This document shows positions 14,763 through 19,612 of a DNA stretch of 19,612 nucleotides, piece by piece (the stretch's first letter is position 1; each line of letters opens with the position of its first letter). The stretch covers positions 1 to 19,612 of the forward strand of contig JBNKDD010000088.1 in NCBI GenBank assembly GCA_050288085.1, in the 5' to 3' direction. Under the pieces are notes generated by a model. That model saw only the letters and a program-made list of their open reading frames with translations. It ran no database searches and was not told where the DNA came from. This DNA comes from JBNKDD01 sp050288085. GTDB taxonomy: Bacteria; Chloroflexota; Anaerolineae; Aggregatilineales; UBA3940. A program made the translations under genes and the position numbers.

Positions 14763-15839
14763 CTAATTGCTGTTATTGCTGTTTGGACGGGCAAAGATCA
14801 TCCGACCGGCTGCCGTTTGTAAAACTTTGGTGACGGTTGCCTGGATGGTCTGGTTGAGATGGCGGCGGCCACCTTCGATAACTACCATCGTGCCATCGTC
14901 CAGGTAACCCACTCCCTGACCATATTCCCGGCCTTCCTGGATTACGGCAATTTCCATTTCTTCACCGGGCAGGTAAACTGTCTTGACGGCATTTGCCAGA
15001 TCGTTGATATTTAAGACTACCACACCCTGTAACTTGGCAACGCGGTTTAGATTAAAGTCGTTGGTGATGATCGCACAGCCTAATTGTTTGCCCAGCAAGA
15101 TCAACTTTTCGTCAACGGCTTCAATGCCCTCAACGTCCAAATCGGTGATTTGCACCGGGACGAGTGAGTCTTTTTGGAGCTGGTTGAGGATATCCAACCC
15201 GCGATGACCACGATTACGCCGCACCATGTCGGGTGAGTCGGCGATGTATTGCAGTTCGTTCAGGACAAAACGGGGTACGAGCATCGGCCCCATAATGAAA
15301 CCGGTCTGGCTGATGTCTGCAATACGCCCATCGATAATCACACTGGTATCGAGTAGAACCTGCCGGTTGGCCGTTAACCCGCCGTCTTGCTTGTCAGAAG
15401 AACCCAGTTGAAGACTGGGAATCTGCGTGCGGAAAAGTTCGAATACATCGCGCCGCCGCGATGCCATCACCGCCGTTCCGAAGTAGGAAAATAGAACAGC
15501 CGCCAGAACCGGCAAAACTGCATTATAGGGTGCCGGGAGCAGCGACAAGGGAAGGGAAACCAAAGCGGCGACAATCAAGCCAATGATCAGGCCAATTGTC
15601 CCGGCAACGAGTTGTTGAGCGGGGAGTTGGCTCAGATAATTGCGCAGCATTCGAGCCGGGCGCGTGGTGAAATGAGGTGTCAGCACCAACCCGAAGAGTG
15701 CACCTATCAAAGATACGACCATCGCCCATACTTCGATTGATGCTCCCCCGGCGAGTTCAGATAGACGCACACCTATCTGCAGCCCGACAATTGCAAAAAT
15801 TGCCATTCCTGCCAGGCGAAAAATAATCTCGAGGCTCAT
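14763..15839 (-). CDS. yacL: YacL-like membrane PIN-TRAM domain protein
   Basis: This 358-residue protein joins an N-terminal membrane region of about four helices (residues 1-125) to a cytoplasmic PIN nuclease domain (about 158-285) and a C-terminal TRAM domain (about 286-345). Acidic PIN residues are visible as D164 (LLDTSVIIDGRIADI), E195 (VLNELQ), D243 (VDEKL) and D261 (TNDFNLN). TRAM domains bind RNA, so a membrane-anchored RNase is plausible, but the substrate is unknown. A TTG at 15878 would add 13 residues; the ATG at 15839 is better, with AGG (15850-15848) 8 bases upstream. In Firmicutes yacL sits upstream of cysS and rlmB, the same order seen here with genes missing in between. Confidence 0.92.
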   Translation of the reverse strand: MSLEIIFRLAGMAIFAIVGLQIGVRLSELAGGASIEVWAMVVSLIGALFGLVLTPHFTTRPARMLRNYLSQLPAQQLVAGTIGLIIGLIVAALVSLPLSLLPAPYNAVLPVLAAVLFSYFGTAVMASRRRDVFELFRTQIPSLQLGSSDKQDGGLTANRQVLLDTSVIIDGRIADISQTGFIMGPMLVPRFVLNELQYIADSPDMVRRNRGHRGLDILNQLQKDSLVPVQITDLDVEGIEAVDEKLILLGKQLGCAIITNDFNLNRVAKLQGVVVLNINDLANAVKTVYLPGEEMEIAVIQEGREYGQGVGYLDDGTMVVIEGGRRHLNQTIQATVTKVLQTAAGRMIFARPNSNNSN

Positions 15840-15880
15840 CTGGTTTACCTGTGCTGAATAAAATAAAAATAATTGCAATC

Positions 15881-15915
15881 AAAACAAAGTGAGTGTGAAG
15901 CACCACCCACTCACT
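15881..15915 (-). terminator. Minus-strand hairpin with T-run in the yacL-like leader
   Basis: Read on the minus strand, AGTGAGTG (15915-15908) and CACTCACT (15895-15888) form a perfect 8-bp stem with a 12-base loop, followed by TTGTTTT (15887-15881). The T-run direction points at the yacL-like gene, whose ATG is 42 bases further on. No minus-strand gene lies upstream in the window, so it may be an attenuator in the leader. Confidence 0.5.
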
Positions 15916-16044
15916 CTGAGATAATGTCTATTGTTTGAAAGGATTTCTTTAGCCAAAACTCACGCCATCCCTGACTAGGGGTGATTCTAGCACAAAGGAC
16001 TCATAGCGGCAATTATACTGTTGAATACATACCAAAATCATACA

Positions 16045-16073
16045 TACAAACAAAATTTTTAATACGCTATAAT
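16045..16073 (+). promoter_or_regulatory. Promoter candidate for the ABC exporter genes
   Basis: A consensus -10 TATAAT (16068-16073) lies 17 bases after a weak -35-like TACAAA (16045-16050), in the only AT-rich part of the spacer. The leader to the start at 16151 would be about 70 nt. Confidence 0.5.
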
Positions 16074-16150
16074 CCGGTGACTGGCACGTCAGGGGCAAGC
16101 TCCACTGAGTTCGTACCAAGTGAATATTGATGATTATATTGGGAATGAAG

Positions 16151-17938
16151 ATGTCTTCTGAATTCATTGCACATTCAACTTATCGTTCTGATCATTCAAA
16201 CCCGCTGCGGTTTATCTGGTCACATATCAAGCGCCATCCCTGGGCCGCGATCTTGATGATTTTTGGTGCCTTTAGCAATGCATCTCTGGCTTCTGCCGTA
16301 CCCTACCTGATCGGTAAAGCCATCAATGCCATTATTGAGAGAGATGACCTGAAATTTGTAGGATGGATGGCCTTAGCGATTGTAGGCAGCCAACTGCTGC
16401 GTGGGGCGCTCCAATTGATGCGTAACTACTCATCCGAGATTTTCGCACAGCGCATTGAGCGAGACGTGCGCGATGAGCTTTATGCCAGCCTGCTGGGAAA
16501 AAGTATGACGTTTCACGACTTCCAGCCGGTTGGCGAGATCATGGCCCGCGTCACAAATGATGTGCGCGAAATGAACCTGATGATGAACCCCGGCGTGAAT
16601 CTGGTGATCGGGTCGGGGATGTTTCTGGTACTGCCGTTGGTTGCCTCCCCCCTGATTTATCCGGCGCTGATTCTCGTGCCTTTGCTGTTTGCGATTTTCT
16701 ATGTCCTGGTGCAGATCGGCTACGTCCGTTCCCTGCATGGTGTTGCCCAACAGGTGCGGGCCAGCTTTGGCCGGATGAATGCCCGACTGGCTGAAACGCT
16801 CGATGGCATTGAGGTGGTCAAGGGGACAGCCCAGGAAACTCAGGAAGTAGATGGATTTAAGACGCTGGTCGATACGGTTCGAGACCGGTTTATCGAACAG
16901 GGGGATATCGAAGCCCGCTACTTTGCCAATTTGCTGTTGGGCTTAGCAACGTTGGCCGGGCTGATTCACTCGGTTATTCTCTACCGGGCCGGGGCGATCA
17001 ATGCCGGGGATATCGTTGCATTTATGGGGCAGCTCAGTCTGTTCGGGTTTCCGGTGTTCAGTTCGATGTTTTCACTTTCCCGCATAGCATCGGGCTTTGC
17101 CAGTGCCCAGCGTATCCTGAATATCATCACGGCCAGAACCGATCTGGATCAGAATGAGGGCGGGCACGATCAACCCATGCAGGGGGCTATCAGGTTTGGT
17201 GAGGTTGATTTCGGCCACGCAGATGATCAACATATTTTGCGCGATGTTTCGTTCACCGTTTATCCCGGACACACGGTTGCAATTGTCGGACAGACCGGTT
17301 CGGGGAAAAGTACTATCACCAAGCTGATCAACCGGATTTACGATGTCAACACCGGGCAGGTACAGGTCGATGGGATTGACGTGCGCGAGTGGAGCCTGGA
17401 GGCGCTGCGCTCACAGATCAGCATTATTGAGCAGGAGATATTCCTGTTCAGCCGGAGTATTGCCGACAATATCCGGTTTGGGAAGCCGGATGCCAGCCAG
17501 GAAGAAGTCGAGGCAGCGGCGAAAAAGGCCCAGGCTCACGAGTTCATTATGAGCTTCCCGGAGGACTACCAGACGGTGATCGGGCAGCGGGGTGTCACGT
17601 TGAGCGGCGGTCAGCGGCAGCGACTGGCGATTGCCAGGGCCTTCCTGACCGATCCGCGCATCCTGATTCTGGATGACAGCACCAGCGCTATCGATAGCGC
17701 AACGGAGGATCGGATTCAGCGGGCAATCTGGACGGCGGCACAGGGCCGCACAACCATCCTGATCACGCACCGGTTATCACAGATCCGGTGGGCGGATCAC
17801 ATTATCGTGCTGCGGCGAGGGCGGGTGGTCGCCCAGGGGAACCATGATGATCTGCTCCAATCGTCACCGGATTACCAGCGCATCTTTGCCCGTTATGAAG
17901 CGCCATCGACCGCCCCCCGTGATTCAAAAGTGAGTTAA
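16151..17938 (+). CDS. ABC exporter half-transporter, degenerate-site subunit
   Basis: This 595-residue protein has an N-terminal six-helix ABC exporter membrane domain (about 20-320) and a C-terminal ATPase domain. Visible ATPase motifs: Walker A GQTGSGKST (380-388), Q-loop Q428, signature LSGGQ (484-488), Walker B ILILDD (D508) and switch H540. The catalytic Glu after Walker B is Asp (D509, in LDDSTSAID). This change marks the degenerate-site subunit of heterodimeric exporters such as TM287/288 and BmrC/D. Its own LSGGQ would serve the consensus site with the partner's Walker motifs. In-frame ATGs occur at 16130, 16145 and 16151; GGGA at 16141-16144 favours 16151. The partner gene starts 2 bases after the stop. 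The cargo cannot be read from sequence. Confidence 0.9.
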   Translation: MSSEFIAHSTYRSDHSNPLRFIWSHIKRHPWAAILMIFGAFSNASLASAVPYLIGKAINAIIERDDLKFVGWMALAIVGSQLLRGALQLMRNYSSEIFAQRIERDVRDELYASLLGKSMTFHDFQPVGEIMARVTNDVREMNLMMNPGVNLVIGSGMFLVLPLVASPLIYPALILVPLLFAIFYVLVQIGYVRSLHGVAQQVRASFGRMNARLAETLDGIEVVKGTAQETQEVDGFKTLVDTVRDRFIEQGDIEARYFANLLLGLATLAGLIHSVILYRAGAINAGDIVAFMGQLSLFGFPVFSSMFSLSRIASGFASAQRILNIITARTDLDQNEGGHDQPMQGAIRFGEVDFGHADDQHILRDVSFTVYPGHTVAIVGQTGSGKSTITKLINRIYDVNTGQVQVDGIDVREWSLEALRSQISIIEQEIFLFSRSIADNIRFGKPDASQEEVEAAAKKAQAHEFIMSFPEDYQTVIGQRGVTLSGGQRQRLAIARAFLTDPRILILDDSTSAIDSATEDRIQRAIWTAAQGRTTILITHRLSQIRWADHIIVLRRGRVVAQGNHDDLLQSSPDYQRIFARYEAPSTAPRDSKVS

Positions 17939-17940
17939 GC

Positions 17941-19612
17941 ATGGGATTCTTTACTGGTTTAGATCAAGACGAATACGACCGCGAATATGATGATAAATAC
18001 CTGTTCCGGCGGTTTGGCAGCTACCTGGCCCAGCATCGCCAGCGGATTGTGATTATAGCTGTGACGGGATTATTGGTGTCGTTAGCGATGGCCTCAATAC
18101 CGATTATCACGGCGGAAACAGTTGATGCACTTGAAAACCAGGCAGGTGCGAATCGGTTAGTGCTGCTGATGGTCGCCTTAGCGGTTACGGCAGTGGTTCA
18201 ATACAGCGGCAACTGGCTGCGCCGCCGGGCGATCAACCGGACGGTTGCCAATATCATGGCCCAGATGCGTACCGATGCTCTGACTGCCGCTGTAGAACGT
18301 GATATGGCGTTCTACGATGAGAACAAATCCGGCAAGATTCTCAGCCGGATCACCAATGACACGGAAGAATTCGGGCAGGTGGTGATTGTCACCTCGGATG
18401 TAATCAGCCAGTTGATCGAAGCCGCCATCCTGATGATCGTCCTGTTCGGGAAAAATGTTGCCCTGACTTTTCTGCTGTTGGCTTTTCTGCCGGTGGTAGC
18501 GATTGTAGCGATGATCCTGCGTAAATTTGCCAGGGAAGCCACCCGGCAAGGATCACGGGCGATGGCGGCGGTTAATGATAATATCCAGGAAAGCGTCACC
18601 GGGATCAGCGTGGCGAAAAATTTCCGCCAGGAATCGATGATCTACGGCGAGTTTGACCGGATCAATAAGCAGTCGTATGCCGTCAATCTGAAGCGTGGGT
18701 TTGTGCTGGCGCTGGTCTTCCCGATTTTGAATGCCTTAGCCGGTATAGCGATTGGGTCGGTGGCTTATGCTGGTGCGTGGGCGGTCGTTGGGGGCGCAAT
18801 CAGTGTCAGTGTGTGGTATCTCTATATCCAGTCGATTGATCGCTTCTGGTTTCCGTTTATCAATATTGCCTCCTATTGGAATCAGTTCCAACAGGCGATG
18901 AGTTCGTTGGAGCGTATCTTTGCCCTGATCGATGCTGAGAATACTATCCGGCAAACAGACAGCCAATCGGGAGCAGGTATCCGGGGGCAGATCACCTTTG
19001 AGAATGTGCATTTCGCTTATGATTCGGGGCCGCCCGTCCTGGATGCCTTTGACCTGAATATCCGGCGTGGGGAGAATATCGCCTTTGTCGGACATACCGG
19101 GGCCGGGAAAAGTTCGATTGCCAAGCTGATCATGCGCTTTTACGAATTCCAGGAGGGGCGTATCCTGATCGATGGGCAGGATATCCGCTCGTTTGATCTG
19201 CATGATTATCGCTGCCGCCTGGGGTTTGTGCCGCAGTCGCCGTTCCTGTTTAACGGTACGATTGCGGACAATATCCGCTATGGTAAACCGGATGCAACCG
19301 ATAAAGAGATCGAAGAGATTGCTTATAGCATTGGCAATGGGGAGTGGTTAGAGACTATTCCCGATGGGCTGCAAAGTGACGTGGGCGAGCGTGGGGCACA
19401 TCTGAGTATGGGACAGCGCCAACTGGTCAGTTTGCTGCGGGTGCTGGTACAGGAACCGGCGATCTTCATCCTTGATGAGGCAACCGCCAGCGTTGATCCG
19501 TTCACAGAGACACAGATTCAGGAAGCGCTTGATCTGATCCTGGCGCAATCGACCTCGATTTTGATCGCCCACCGGTTGAGCACCGTCCGCAGTGCGGATC
19601 GGATTATTGTGC
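17941..19612 (+). CDS. ABC exporter half-transporter, consensus-site subunit (3' truncated)
   Basis: The frame runs from ATG 17941 to the window end, 557 residues, without a stop. The N-terminus is charged and acidic (DQDEYDREYDDKY), followed by six membrane helices (about 30-310) and an ATPase domain: Walker A GHTGAGKSS (384-392), Q-loop Q432, signature LSMGQ (488-492), Walker B FILDE (D512, E513) and switch H544. The catalytic Glu is intact, but the signature has Met in place of the first Gly of LSGGQ. This complements the upstream subunit: the pair would form one consensus and one degenerate ATP site. Only about 30-60 residues should be missing. Confidence 0.92.
   Translation, partial: MGFFTGLDQDEYDREYDDKYLFRRFGSYLAQHRQRIVIIAVTGLLVSLAMASIPIITAETVDALENQAGANRLVLLMVALAVTAVVQYSGNWLRRRAINRTVANIMAQMRTDALTAAVERDMAFYDENKSGKILSRITNDTEEFGQVVIVTSDVISQLIEAAILMIVLFGKNVALTFLLLAFLPVVAIVAMILRKFAREATRQGSRAMAAVNDNIQESVTGISVAKNFRQESMIYGEFDRINKQSYAVNLKRGFVLALVFPILNALAGIAIGSVAYAGAWAVVGGAISVSVWYLYIQSIDRFWFPFINIASYWNQFQQAMSSLERIFALIDAENTIRQTDSQSGAGIRGQITFENVHFAYDSGPPVLDAFDLNIRRGENIAFVGHTGAGKSSIAKLIMRFYEFQEGRILIDGQDIRSFDLHDYRCRLGFVPQSPFLFNGTIADNIRYGKPDATDKEIEEIAYSIGNGEWLETIPDGLQSDVGERGAHLSMGQRQLVSLLRVLVQEPAIFILDEATASVDPFTETQIQEALDLILAQSTSILIAHRLSTVRSADRIIV

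Larger units (their letters stand above)
15840..16150. other. Divergent intergenic region between yacL-like gene and ABC exporter
   Basis: About 310 bases without a gene. It holds the minus-strand terminator-like hairpin (15881-15915), an AT-rich stretch around 16010-16065, the perfect -10 TATAAT (16068-16073) for the plus-strand exporter genes, and a short exporter leader. A convincing promoter for the yacL-like gene was not found. Confidence 0.5.

Noticed and set aside
14600..14794. 64-codon minus-strand reading frame in the yacL-cysS spacer
   Set aside because: It overlaps the yacL-like 3' end, crosses the terminator hairpin and has no family resemblance or ribosome site.
4371..16100. AGGGGCAAGC shared by the lipoprotein leader (4371-4380) and the exporter leader (16091-16100)
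   Set aside because: A shared 10-mer is expected many times by chance in a window of this size, and the surroundings differ.
1..19612. CRISPR arrays, transposases, integrases, tRNA or rRNA genes
   Set aside because: No regularly spaced repeats, transposase motifs, terminal repeats or tRNA/rRNA signatures were seen on either strand.

Overview
The window is about 55% GC and gene-dense, and looks like a bacterial chromosome of the Chloroflexota (Anaerolineae-like). That is an inference from gene content and style: a lipoprotein with an Ala/Glu/Pro-rich linker after the lipobox, a heterodimeric ABC exporter, DinB, DUF429 and YjbQ proteins, and a yacL-cysS-rlmB gene order. No 16S rRNA or other marker is present to prove it. 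I see no mobile element, CRISPR array, tRNA or rRNA.

Region 1 (1-9658, + strand) is a purine-use locus. It opens with the C-terminal part of adenine deaminase (ade). The three subunits of a molybdenum hydroxylase follow with overlapping or closely spaced ends: FAD, [2Fe-2S] and molybdopterin subunits. The large subunit keeps the residues that mark purine hydroxylases rather than aldehyde oxidases. After a 272-bp leader region comes a complete BMP/PnrA-type ABC importer: lipoprotein, two-domain ATPase and two permeases. This transporter family usually carries nucleosides. The likely story is uptake of purine nucleosides or bases, deamination of adenine to hypoxanthine, and oxidation to xanthine and urate. 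Two hairpins lie between the lipoprotein and ATPase genes, and a terminator follows the second permease.

Region 2 (9659-12370, + strand) holds small, poorly characterised genes: a DUF429 protein, a DinB-fold protein, a YjbQ/UPF0047 protein and a two-TM DUF3592-like membrane protein. The spacers hold extended -10 promoters, palindromes and a long terminator hairpin.

Region 3 (12372-15839, - strand) is a housekeeping block. In transcription order it has a YacL-like membrane PIN-TRAM protein, cysteinyl-tRNA synthetase (cysS) and the 23S rRNA 2'-O-methyltransferase rlmB. It is a reduced form of the yacL-...-cysS-...-rlmB cluster of Firmicutes. A structured, terminator-ended stretch lies between yacL and cysS, and a terminator-like hairpin lies in the yacL leader.

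Region 4 (15840-19612, + strand) is a divergent promoter region followed by two ABC half-transporters. They look like one heterodimeric exporter with one consensus and one degenerate ATP site; the second gene runs off the window.

I found no convincing new defence or mobile system. The most interesting unexplained items are the RNA structures around yacL/cysS, the hairpins in the BMP operon, and the palindromes before the DUF429 gene.
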